A stretch of 64,000 nt of DNA from Isotricha intestinalis (Eukaryota; Ciliophora; Litostomatea; Vestibuliferida; Isotrichidae): the NCBI GenBank assembly GCA_023807065.1, contig JAJJLU010000336.1:39177-103176 (forward strand). Direction: 5' to 3'. Every line of letters begins with the position of its first letter. The first letter of the stretch is position 1. The notes under the pieces are model-generated. The model was given only the letters and a program-made list of their open reading frames with translations. It was not told the DNA's origin and did no database searches. Shown in pieces: positions 29,462 through 38,549 of the stretch. The translations under genes were made by a program, and so were the position numbers.

Positions 29462-31084
29462 ATGACAGATAAAATTAACGTTATTATACCTTTAGAAGGA
29501 GGAAAAAAATGGGAAAGAGAATTTAACATTGAAGATAAAATTCAAAAAGTTGCAGATGAATTTAGAAAAGATAATAATATGGATATTCCAGAACAATATA
29601 TTATCAGTTTGCAAAATCAAAACAAACCAGTAAATTACAATGACCCTGTTAAAACTTTAATTCCAAATAATAATGTATCAAATTTAATTTTTGATATCAA
29701 TTTAAATCAAGCTCTTGACTTTAAAATAATTAAAACCAATAATTATAAATTTTTGGGAAAACCATTATTTAATCCTTTTAGAATTTTAGTTTACGATAAA
29801 AATAAAAATATAATTAAAACACTTGAATTTTATAAAAATGAATTAAAGAAAAGTCAAATTGAAAATTATTTAATTGATTATGCTTGTTGTAATGTAAACG
29901 ATCATTTATATATTTCAGGAGGAGAAAATAAACAAAATATTATTTTAAATAATTTATGGGATATAGATTTAGAAAATAAAACAATAGAAAAAATTTCAGA
30001 TAATTTTGAACCTAAAAAAAACCATAGTATGATTAATATATCAAATAAATATATTTTTATTGTTGGTGGAAATAGTAAGAAAGTTTTTTATTATGATATT
30101 GACAATAAAGTAATATATAATTGGGGTAATTTAAATTTTGAAAGAACTGTACCTGCTTTAATTCAAATAGATAAAGAATTATATTGTTTTGATAATTTAA
30201 AAAAAGGAGATAATGATATTACTTTTGAAAAAACAAATTTAAAAGAAAATCCAAAATGGGAACTTATAAAACCAAAATATAATGATAATTTTAATCAAAA
30301 ATTTTTTGGAGTGTCAAAATTAGATAATGATAATATATTATTTGTTGGTGGTTATATGGCGTTAAATAAAGCGAAAAAAAAATTAAAAAATTTTAAATAT
30401 AATATTACTAATAATCAAGTTTCTGAATCTGATATAAATTTTAAACAAATATCTTTAACTGATAAAAATCATTATAAGTTAGATTATAAAAATGAAATTT
30501 TCATTCCTGATTTTAATATAAGAGAACCAACATTAATAATTTTAAATAAAGAGAAAAAAAAAATTTATGAAATACAATATGAATTAATTAATAATAAAGA
30601 AGAAAAGAAATCAACTTTATTAAAAAATTCAAGAAAAAAGTTAATAAATAACCTTAATTTTAATATGCCTAAATTTAACAAAGAAGGAATAGAAACGTTA
30701 ACAAAATTAACAAAATATAAAATATATGAAGATAATGATATTTATAAAATCAATAAATATCACGGAAGAAATAAATCAGGATTTAATTCAAATATTTTTT
30801 CAGAAGATTATAGAAGTGATAATCTTATATCAACATCACAAAAATCACATATAAGAAGTAGAAATTCTGATATTAAAAGTACTTTTAGTGGAAGTTTATT
30901 TAGAAATTCTGTTATTAAAAATAATGCTGAAGGAAGCATTAAATTTTCTAAAATTCCTAAAATTAAAAATAAGAAGAAATTAGGTAAACTTAAAATTGTT
31001 GAAAATATTGGAGATTTTAATAAAGATAATATATTAAGTTTAAAACAATCTGTTAATATGGGTATTGGAGGTAAAAAACAATAA
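29462..31084 (+). CDS. Kelch-type propeller protein with ubiquitin-like N-terminus
   Basis: The 540-residue product starts with an about 80-residue module (VIIPLEGGKKWEREFNIEDK ... PVNYNDPVKTLIPN) that reads as a beta-grasp/ubiquitin-like or RBD-like fold. Degenerate kelch repeats follow over about 95-330, with motifs LYISGGEN, IFIVGGNS and ILFVGGYM. The last 160 residues are basic, with repeated Arg/Ser sites such as KYHGRNKSGF and HIRSRNSD, and are probably disordered and phosphorylated. It is convergent with the AGC kinase gene 181 bp away. An adaptor role is inferred from the propeller. Confidence 0.7.
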   Translation: MTDKINVIIPLEGGKKWEREFNIEDKIQKVADEFRKDNNMDIPEQYIISLQNQNKPVNYNDPVKTLIPNNNVSNLIFDINLNQALDFKIIKTNNYKFLGKPLFNPFRILVYDKNKNIIKTLEFYKNELKKSQIENYLIDYACCNVNDHLYISGGENKQNIILNNLWDIDLENKTIEKISDNFEPKKNHSMINISNKYIFIVGGNSKKVFYYDIDNKVIYNWGNLNFERTVPALIQIDKELYCFDNLKKGDNDITFEKTNLKENPKWELIKPKYNDNFNQKFFGVSKLDNDNILFVGGYMALNKAKKKLKNFKYNITNNQVSESDINFKQISLTDKNHYKLDYKNEIFIPDFNIREPTLIILNKEKKKIYEIQYELINNKEEKKSTLLKNSRKKLINNLNFNMPKFNKEGIETLTKLTKYKIYEDNDIYKINKYHGRNKSGFNSNIFSEDYRSDNLISTSQKSHIRSRNSDIKSTFSGSLFRNSVIKNNAEGSIKFSKIPKIKNKKKLGKLKIVENIGDFNKDNILSLKQSVNMGIGGKKQ

Positions 31085-31265
31085 AGAATTAATTAAATAA
31101 TTGATTGATTGTTATTATTTTTTTTTATTATACTTTTTATCGAATTATTCATTTAAAATGAATAAAATTCAATTAATGAAAAAAATTTGTTATTCAATTA
31201 AACTTTATATATATTTAATTATTAAAAATAGATTTTTCTTTTTTATTCACATAATTTTGAAAAAT

Positions 31266-32856
31266 TTATTTGTTAGTATTATTTTTAGTAGAATCATTTG
31301 AGATATTTCTTTGAATAAATTTATTTTTTTGATAATAAGAAATTAAAATATCAAGTTCATTTGTCATAATATTATTATTTGTATTTTTTCTATTGTGGGT
31401 ATAATAATTATTATTTTTTTTATCATTAATATAAATTTTATTATTTAAACAATTATCAATATTAAATTTACTTTCAAAATTAAAACTTTTTTTGTTAAAC
31501 AATTCACTTTTATCTTTTTTTGTTATAATTTCAGTTTTATTTCTTTTCAACTTACTAATAATATTATCACTATTATTATTATTAAAAATCAAATGATCAT
31601 CATTAACATTAAATCCAAATTCATCTAATCTATTTATTTTACTTTTTTTTTCCATTTCCATATCATATTCAATTTCATAAATTAAATGTGGATTTTTAAA
31701 TTTAATCAAATCATTAATACCATTTCCTAAATTTTCTCTTAAATTTCTATTAAAATAATAATCAACAAAAGCACTTTTGAATTCTTCACTAGACACAATT
31801 TTTTCATATCTTTCTTTAGTTTTCATTTTAACAAGATCAACACTTAAACAATATTTTTTATCATAATTATCTTCATTTTTAGGAATAAAAGGTGAATTTA
31901 ATTTTCCCATATAAAGTTCTTTCCAATTATATTTTTTAAACCAAGGATGTTCTTTAATTTCTTTAAATCCATTATATCCTAATCTTTTCTTAGGCTTTCT
32001 GATTAATAATTTATTAATAAAATCAACAGCATAAAAAGACCAATCTTTAGGGCATTCATTAAATTTAATTCTTACTTGTTTAGCCATAATTTTTTCTTTA
32101 ATTTCTTTTCTTGAATTTCCCTCATAAGGTCTTTTTCCAAACATAAATTCATAAGCAATTACTCCTAAAGCAAAATAATCAACAGTTATTGAATGTTTTA
32201 AACCACACATTACTTCAGGTGAAGTATAACCTGGAGTTCCACTTATATCTTTAATATTATTCATTTGTTCTAAACGTGCTATTCCAAAATCTGTTATTTT
32301 TATTTTTCCTTTATTATCTAATACTAAATTTTCCGGCTTTAAATCTCTATGAATTATTCTATTTGAATGTAAATATTCTAAACCTAATAATATACAACTT
32401 ATAAAATATTTTGATGTTTCTTCATTAAATGCTTTATTTTTATATAATTGATAACGTAAATCTCCTCCTGTTAATAAATCTGTTACTAAATATAAATTTG
32501 TATTATCTTGAAATGCAAAATGCATATTTACTATAAAAGGATGATTAATTTTGCTTAGAAAATAAAGTTCAGATTTTATTGAATTTATACTTTTTTTATC
32601 TATTATTTTTGTTTTTGACATTTCTTTCATTGCATATAATTTATTTGTTTTTTTTAATAATACTTTCCATACTTTACCAAAACCTCCTTTTCCTATTATG
32701 TTTTGAAATTCAAATGAACTACGATTAATTACTAATTTACTTTTTTAATAGTTGTAAAATTACTTTCGATTTCTGTTTGAAGTTTTTTTTCATTGAAATT
32801 TTGAGATGTTATATTTAATGATTTTGGATATGTATGAGATTGAGGTTTATTTCCCA
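31266..32856 (-). CDS. AGC-type Ser/Thr protein kinase with 1-nt frameshift near its start
   Basis: The kinase core is complete apart from one frameshift. Glycine loop IIGKGGFGKVWKV and ATP-binding Lys in LYAMKEM are encoded at about 32610-32700. Then come the hinge VTDLLTGGDL, HRDLKPENLVLD, DFGIARLE, SGTPGYTSPEV and the Arg-containing end lobe. This is the ciliate-expanded YPK/PKA-related type. The C-terminal 150 residues are Asn-rich, with no clear hydrophobic-motif Phe. The natural start is the ATG at 32856 (MGNKPQSH..., Gly-2 possible myristoylation site), but that frame hits TAG at 32732-32734. Adding one base to the A6 run (T6 at 32741-32746 on the plus strand) joins it to VINRSSFEFQNIIGKG. 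Either a real frameshift or a sequence error. Confidence 0.85.
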
Positions 32857-33056
32857 TTTTAATATTTTTTTATTGATTTTTTATTTTATTTTTTATGATT
32901 CTTAAAATGAATGTTTGGATTAAAATATATTTAGATTATACTTTTATTTTTTTTATAGTTTTACATATAATAATTATTTATTTTTAATCTTTTTTTTTGT
33001 AATAGATAAAATAGTATTTTTTTGAAAAAATTATTTATAGAAATCAATTGTTATAT

Positions 33057-34423
33057 TTATTGTTTATTTTGTTCTTTTTTTTCATTTAAATACATTATCA
33101 TATTTTTACCATTTGTAAATTTCTTTTTGGAATATATATATATTTCTTTGATAAACAAACAAATTGTAAAACTTATTTTATCTTTTTCTAAGGATTTATA
33201 ATATTGATTATCTATAATTTTAGGAATATTTTTAAATATCATATTTAAAGTATTTAATTGAATTTCAGAAAGAGAAAAATTATTACAAATAATATCTAAA
33301 ACACATGTTTTTAAATTATCTATTTTTAATTCTTTAAAAATTTTTTCAAAAAAATCTTTTATCAAATCATTATCATCAGAGGATATTTCTTTATTTAAAA
33401 GAATATATAAAATTTTAAACATATTAAATAAAATTACATCATTTTCATTAGTAAAATTATATTTCATATGATTATTAATAAATTCATTTTCTTGTTCTTT
33501 ATTTATAAATCCCAAAAAGCATTGTATTGTTTTAGAAGGTTTAAAAGGTTTAAATTGTTTTTCTAATTCAACAATATTAAGTTTTTTATTTAATATACAA
33601 TTTTTATAATCACTTAATATTTCTTCTTTAGAATAAAGTTTAGATTTAACAGCAAACATTAATCTTAATTTTAAAGGAAGAATATTAGATTTAGCTAAAA
33701 TCATACAGAAATTATTTATTTTATAATTTTCTAAATTTTTTTTTAAATTCTTAGAATGAATACTTGGTATATCTACAATTGATAATTTTCTATTATCAAT
33801 TATATATTCTTTTGATTTTTGTACATTTAATTTTTTCAAAGAATTTTTTCTTAAGTTTTCTATTGTTTTATTTATCTTTTCATTCACAAATTTTTTCCCA
33901 ATCAATGGAATTTTATTTGATTTTGATGATGGATTTATTAAATTTTGGTTAGAATATGTATTAAAAGAATTATTATTATTATTAAATATTTTTCTATTTA
34001 ATTTTCTTTGATTTGAATGAATTAAAGGAGATGATGGTTTTGTTAATGAAGTTTCATCAATTTTTAATTTTGAAAAATTTTTTCCTATTTGTATTTTTTT
34101 ATTAATATATAAATTATGAATATTTATTTTTGAAGGAGTTTTACATCTTGTTTGAATTGTTTTATAATTTGAATTTGATGTTTCTGTTAGAATAGATTCA
34201 TTAAAATTATCATTCACTTCAAAATTATTCAAAATTTGTTTAACTAAATTTTTTAAAATTAAATATTTTAATTACATTTATTTGTTAATGAATCATGTTC
34301 TTTCTTAATATCTAATAATTCTTTTGTTATTGTTACCATTTTTTTATCTAAAGCAGTTCTTGAAATTTCCAAATATTGAAGCATTTGTTTTTTTATTTCA
34401 GTTAATTCATAATTTCTTTCCAT
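33057..34423 (-). CDS. Unknown helical protein, two exons with a 32-nt intron
   Basis: Exon 1 (34423-34276) encodes MERNYELTEIKKQMLQYLEI and a coiled coil. Exon 2 (34243-33057) continues ...TNKFKQILNNFEVND. Splicing the 32-nt GT-AG intron gives one frame of 445 codons; without it exon 2 has only a TTG to start from. The middle (residues 60-180) is Asn/Ser/Lys-rich. The C-terminal 220 residues (for example SEIQLNTLNMIFKNIPKIID) look like an all-helical, armadillo-like domain. No family was recognised. It is divergent from the coiled-coil gene 34502-35665 across 78 bp, which may mean shared regulation. Confidence 0.75.
34244..34275 (-). other. 32-nt spliceosomal intron
   Basis: On the minus strand the intron begins GTAATTAAAATATT and ends AAAAAATTTAG. 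Removing it changes '..AAT AAA T' + 'TT AAA CAA' into an uninterrupted reading frame. Leaving it in gives an immediate TAA. This is the clearest intron in the window and shows that introns here are extremely short and AT-only. Confidence 0.85.
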
Positions 34424-34501
34424 TAATTTTTAAATAGGATTAAAAATTTAAAAAAAATAAAAAAAAATTTATAATATAATATAATAAAATTTTATAAAAA
34501 A
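34424..34501. promoter_or_regulatory. 78-bp bidirectional promoter region
   Basis: This is the gap between the divergent starts of the two-exon helical-protein gene (minus) and the coiled-coil gene (plus). It consists of A-runs and TATAATATAATA-like sequence. No specific factor site can be named. Confidence 0.4.
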
Positions 34502-35665
34502 ATGGAATATCAAAACCAATATAACTTAAGAAATCAAGAATTAAAAAAATCGCCTTTAAATTCAAATAGATATATTATTACATCAACAAATTTTTCCACA
34601 AAATTTTCTTCTACTGAAGAAAATAATAATAACAATTTTAATCTAAAGAATTTAAATAATAGAGAATTTCAATTGTCAGATAATTTAATTAAAAATATTG
34701 ATAAAAATTCAAGAAATAATATTAATGAAATATACGATAATAGTGATTCAATTGGAAATCCAACAGAAAATTATATTAATTATTTAAAAGCAAAATTTGA
34801 AATTCAAAAACAAATATTAATGGATGAATTTAATGAATATAAAAGACAAAATGAAAATGAAAAAAATAAAATGAATGTAAAACTAAAATATTTAGAAAAT
34901 AGAATAAAGGAAATTCAAGATAAAAATAATTTAGATAATCAAATAATCATAGGACAATATAATGATAATGTTCAAAAATTAACAGAAGATAAAGATGAAA
35001 AAATAAAAATGTTAACTAATAAAAATAATGAATTAAATCAAATGAATAATCAATTATTAATTCAATTAAATTCAAATTTAGATTTATTAAATAATGCAAA
35101 TATTAATTTAGGAATAAAAGTAAAAAATCTAGAATATGAAAATAATAGATTAAAAAAAGAAAAAGCAAATTTAAAAGGTTATTACAGTCAAAAACTTGAA
35201 AATCATAAAAAAAATTTAGAAGATGATAAAAATAAATTAATAAATGATTATGAAAATCAACTTAAAAGTATAAATGATAATTATGAAAATTCAAAACAAT
35301 CATTAAATAAATTAATAGATGAAAGAAATAATGATATTAAAAGATTAACAGATAATAGTAAATCTGATATTGAAAGATTATCAAATTTAAATACAAATTA
35401 TAAGAATGAAATCGATAAATTAAATAAAGAAAAAATTAATTTATTAAAACAAAATGAAGAATTTAAAATAACAATAGAACATTTAAATAATGATTTAAAT
35501 AAAAAAACAAATGAATCAAATTTACTTTTAAGAGAAAAAACTATTACTGATGAAAAAGTTAATAAATTACAAAGACAAAATACTAATTTAATAGATAATA
35601 ATGAAAAACTTAATAGAATGAGTTATGGAAGATTTAAAAAAGCAAAAAAAATTTTAAATAAATAA
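34502..35665 (+). CDS. Coiled-coil protein
   Basis: The 387-residue product has 90 disordered Asn-rich residues. A nearly continuous coiled coil runs from about 93 to 380, with heptad-type hydrophobic spacing (for example KAKFEIQKQILMDEFNEYKR, NELNQMNNQLLIQLNSNLDL, EIDKLNKEKINLLKQNEEFK). It ends in a short basic segment (RFKKAKKILNK). There is no motor, GTPase or membrane domain. Such proteins in ciliates are often basal-body, cortical or striated-fibre components, but nothing here decides which. The start is the ATG at 34502. Confidence 0.7.
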   Translation: MEYQNQYNLRNQELKKSPLNSNRYIITSTNFSTKFSSTEENNNNNFNLKNLNNREFQLSDNLIKNIDKNSRNNINEIYDNSDSIGNPTENYINYLKAKFEIQKQILMDEFNEYKRQNENEKNKMNVKLKYLENRIKEIQDKNNLDNQIIIGQYNDNVQKLTEDKDEKIKMLTNKNNELNQMNNQLLIQLNSNLDLLNNANINLGIKVKNLEYENNRLKKEKANLKGYYSQKLENHKKNLEDDKNKLINDYENQLKSINDNYENSKQSLNKLIDERNNDIKRLTDNSKSDIERLSNLNTNYKNEIDKLNKEKINLLKQNEEFKITIEHLNNDLNKKTNESNLLLREKTITDEKVNKLQRQNTNLIDNNEKLNRMSYGRFKKAKKILNK

Positions 35666-35865
35666 ATATTTTTTATTTAATTACTTGTATTTAAATTTTT
35701 TAAATTTTTTTGAAGAAAAAATTAATATATAATAATAATTTCAACTATTTAATAAATAATAATAAAATTATATTAAATAAGAATAATTCATTTATATTTA
35801 TTAGAAAAAAACTTTTATTTTACACTTTACAGTCTCACTGAAACATTGAATTTTTTATTTATATT
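35666..35865. other. 200-bp convergent gap
   Basis: The coiled-coil gene (plus) and the CC-tailed protein gene (minus) end facing each other. The gap is A/T-rich with no feature besides the two 3' ends. Confidence 0.4.
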
Positions 35866-36999
35866 TCATCCAATTGGAATACAACACAAAAATAATTTTT
35901 TTTTTTTTCCTAAAGTAGATATATTCTTATTAGTATCATTTACATTTGATATAAAATTGTTATTATATGTTTGTTCTTTTGAAGTGTCAATTTTATCATT
36001 ATTATTTTTAACACTAACTTCAGTTCTTTTTAATTTAATAGTTTTCTTTTTTTTAAATTGATTAATATCTAAAATATGTTCATCGTTATTATTATTATTA
36101 TTATTTATATTATTATTATCATTATTATTACTACTATTCTTAGTTTTAAAATTATTTCTATTATGAATATTATTACTACTATGATGTTGAGGAATATTAT
36201 AATTTAAATGTTGATTATCTTCATGAGCAAGAAATATACTTCTTGTTCTTTTTTTATCTGATTTTTCTTTTTTTTGTTCATCATCAACTAAAAAAGTTGA
36301 ATGTCTTGGAGCTTTTTTTTGTTTAGGATAATTAAAAAATTTTTTATTTGATTTTGGTGTTCCTACTGAAGCTCCTTTTATTAAATTTACATCATTTACA
36401 TATTTACTTACTTCATTAATTAAAAATTTCTGTTGTTTTTTTTCTTTTTGAAAATCCTCAAAAAAAAATTTATTTTTATCTAAATTTTTAACAGAAGAAT
36501 TTGATTTAAATTTAATAAAATTATTTTGTTCATATATGTTTGAATTTGAATTTGAATTAAATTGATAAGAATCTTCATAATTTGAATTAGAATGAACAAC
36601 TACTGGATTATTATTTTGTAAACTTAAACAATTTTCTTTATTAGGATTATTAATATTTTCTTCATTATTTGATTTTCTTTTTATATCTTTTTGATTTATA
36701 ATTTTCTTTTTTGGACTTCCAGAATGTTTTTTAGGTAAATTAGAAGGACTTGAATGTTTAGATTTAGGAAGATTAAGTTCATTTGATTCTTTCTTAATTG
36801 ATTCAAGAAAATTTTCATAATAATTCATATTATTATCATCGTCTGAAATATCTGAAGAATCTATAAATACTTTATCAATATCTTTGTTTTTTTTTATTCC
36901 TTGGATTTTATCTTCTAATTTTTTTCCTAAATCTTCTTGTAAACCATAAGAAATATTAAATATATTTATATTATAATTGTTATCATTTATTTCTTTCAT
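35866..36999 (-). CDS. Asn-rich basic protein with C-terminal Lys/Cys-Cys membrane-anchor motif
   Basis: The 377-residue product is mostly low-complexity (Asn, Lys, Ser). Short basic-Ser sites such as KRTRSIFLAHEDN and PRHSTFLVDDEQ read like kinase targets. The C-terminus is KKKKLFLCCIPIG: four lysines, hydrophobic residues and a Cys pair, as in palmitoylated peripheral membrane proteins; it is not a standard CaaX. No domain was recognised. It lies 70 bp downstream of the MORN gene on the same strand, whose own N-terminus carries a lipid-anchor motif, so both products may go to the same membrane. That link is inference. Confidence 0.55.
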   Translation of the reverse strand: MKEINDNNYNINIFNISYGLQEDLGKKLEDKIQGIKKNKDIDKVFIDSSDISDDDNNMNYYENFLESIKKESNELNLPKSKHSSPSNLPKKHSGSPKKKIINQKDIKRKSNNEENINNPNKENCLSLQNNNPVVVHSNSNYEDSYQFNSNSNSNIYEQNNFIKFKSNSSVKNLDKNKFFFEDFQKEKKQQKFLINEVSKYVNDVNLIKGASVGTPKSNKKFFNYPKQKKAPRHSTFLVDDEQKKEKSDKKRTRSIFLAHEDNQHLNYNIPQHHSSNNIHNRNNFKTKNSSNNNDNNNINNNNNNNDEHILDINQFKKKKTIKLKRTEVSVKNNNDKIDTSKEQTYNNNFISNVNDTNKNISTLGKKKKLFLCCIPIG

Positions 37000-37069
37000 T
37001 GTTTTTTTATTTATTTGAGTTTCTAACTATTGAAAAAAATTACAATTATTTAAAAAATGAAAAAAATAT

Positions 37070-38380
37070 TTATAAATTAAAGTCAATGTTTTTTAAATAA
37101 TGAGAAAGTTTTTCTATTTTATTACCATAACAAGTATATATAATTCCATTATTTTTATAGAAATAACCTAAACCAAAATAATTCAAAAAATTATTAGTGA
37201 ACATTTTATATGAATTTATAATATTAAAATTTTCCTTTAATACTTTTTCATTTTCTTCACTTTTATCACTAATACTTCCTTCAATATAATTACCATTTTT
37301 AAATTCACATAAATTTTCATTTCCATCTTTATCAATGAAAGTTATATGTCCTTCAATTTTACCATTATTAAATTTAGCATTTAAAAAAGATTTATCAGGA
37401 AAAGTAAATATTCCACTTATCATATTTCCATCTCTGAAATTACCTTCAAATATAATATTATTTGAGTAATGTATTTGTCCATTTCCATTATATAAATTAT
37501 TATAAAAATTCCCAGTGTATTTACCAAAATTATCAGATGATAAAGTACCAAAACCATTTAAAATATTTTCTTTAACTCCTCCTTTATATTCAAATTTATA
37601 TTCTTTATCTATACTAATAAAATTTACTTCAATATTATGTCCTGTTATATTTTCATTTGAATCAAAAATACCATTAATACTTAATATTGAATTTGGAAAT
37701 TTAATTAATCCTTCTCCAGTCATTTTATTATCAATAAAATTAGCAAAATAATTAATTTCTTTTGAATCAATAAATCTTCCAATACCATTCGCTTTATTAT
37801 TAATTATTGGTCCTTCATATATTTGTCCAGTTATAAAGTGTATTCTTCCAAATATTAATTTATTATCATTCCATATTCCATCAAGTAAATAGTTTTCTGT
37901 TAATGAGTAATAAATTCCTTTACCTGAAAATGAATATAAATTTAATGAATTTTTCACCCAATCTCCTTTATAAATTGAACTTCTTTTTTTCAATAAAAAA
38001 CATTTTATTTTTTTTTCATTTTGATTATAATAATATTTATTAAAAAAAGGATTATCTTGTATGTATAAATCATTATCATCATTTGCTTTAATTGTTTCTT
38101 TTATTTTTTCAGGAATATAATTTTCAAAATCTAATGTTGAAATCTCATCTATTGAATTTGATTTAAGAAAATTAAAAAAATCCTTATCAAAATATTGATT
38201 TATAAAATATTGATTATTACTTCTCATTGTATTTAATATATTTTGTGTATTTTCAGTATTTAAATTTTCATAATTAATATTATTTAAGTTTTGATTTTCT
38301 TCAATTTTTTTTATTTCATTTTGAATATTTAAAGTTGAATTATTATCATTTTTTCCTTGACAACAATTTAAATCTCCCAT
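37070..38380 (-). CDS. MORN-repeat protein with N-terminal myristoylation/palmitoylation signal
   Basis: The 436-residue product starts MGDLNCCQG. Gly-2 with Cys-6/Cys-7 fits dual acylation. From about 130 to 380 it carries MORN repeats, each about 23 residues with the pattern YxGxFxNGxxxGxG; examples are YKGDWVKNSL, YEGPIINNKANGIGRFID, FANFIDNKMTGEGLI, YKGGVKENILNGFGTL, YTGNFYNNLYNGNGQI and FEGNFRDGN. MORN arrays bind membranes or act as scaffolds at junctions, flagella and cortex in alveolates. There is no PIPK or MORN-kinase domain. The start is the ATG at 38380. Confident on the fold; the location in the cell is inferred from the motif. Confidence 0.85.
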   Translation of the reverse strand: MGDLNCCQGKNDNNSTLNIQNEIKKIEENQNLNNINYENLNTENTQNILNTMRSNNQYFINQYFDKDFFNFLKSNSIDEISTLDFENYIPEKIKETIKANDDNDLYIQDNPFFNKYYYNQNEKKIKCFLLKKRSSIYKGDWVKNSLNLYSFSGKGIYYSLTENYLLDGIWNDNKLIFGRIHFITGQIYEGPIINNKANGIGRFIDSKEINYFANFIDNKMTGEGLIKFPNSILSINGIFDSNENITGHNIEVNFISIDKEYKFEYKGGVKENILNGFGTLSSDNFGKYTGNFYNNLYNGNGQIHYSNNIIFEGNFRDGNMISGIFTFPDKSFLNAKFNNGKIEGHITFIDKDGNENLCEFKNGNYIEGSISDKSEENEKVLKENFNIINSYKMFTNNFLNYFGLGYFYKNNGIIYTCYGNKIEKLSHYLKNIDFNL

Positions 38381-38549
38381 TAACTAATTAATATTTTTTT
38401 AATAAATTTATTAAATAAATTGTTTTTCTTTTTACCTTACATCAAATAATAGAAAATAAAAAACAGATATTAAATTTTATTTATAAAATATGGTATTTAC
38501 ATATTAATATTTAAAAAGGAATTAACTCTACTTAAATTTTATTTTTCAA

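Noticed and set aside
32722..32740. A 14-nt intron (GTAATTAATCGTAG) repairing the AGC kinase frame, like the 15-nt introns of heterotrich ciliates
   Set aside because: It restores the frame, but it removes residues that fit the kinase lead-in, and the only well-supported intron here is 32 nt. A single missing A explains the data more simply.
32738..32747. Classical -1 slippery heptamer A-AAA-AAG
   Set aside because: The AAAAAAG is present but in the wrong phase for X-XXY-YYZ slippage, and no following stem or pseudoknot is visible in the AT-rich sequence.
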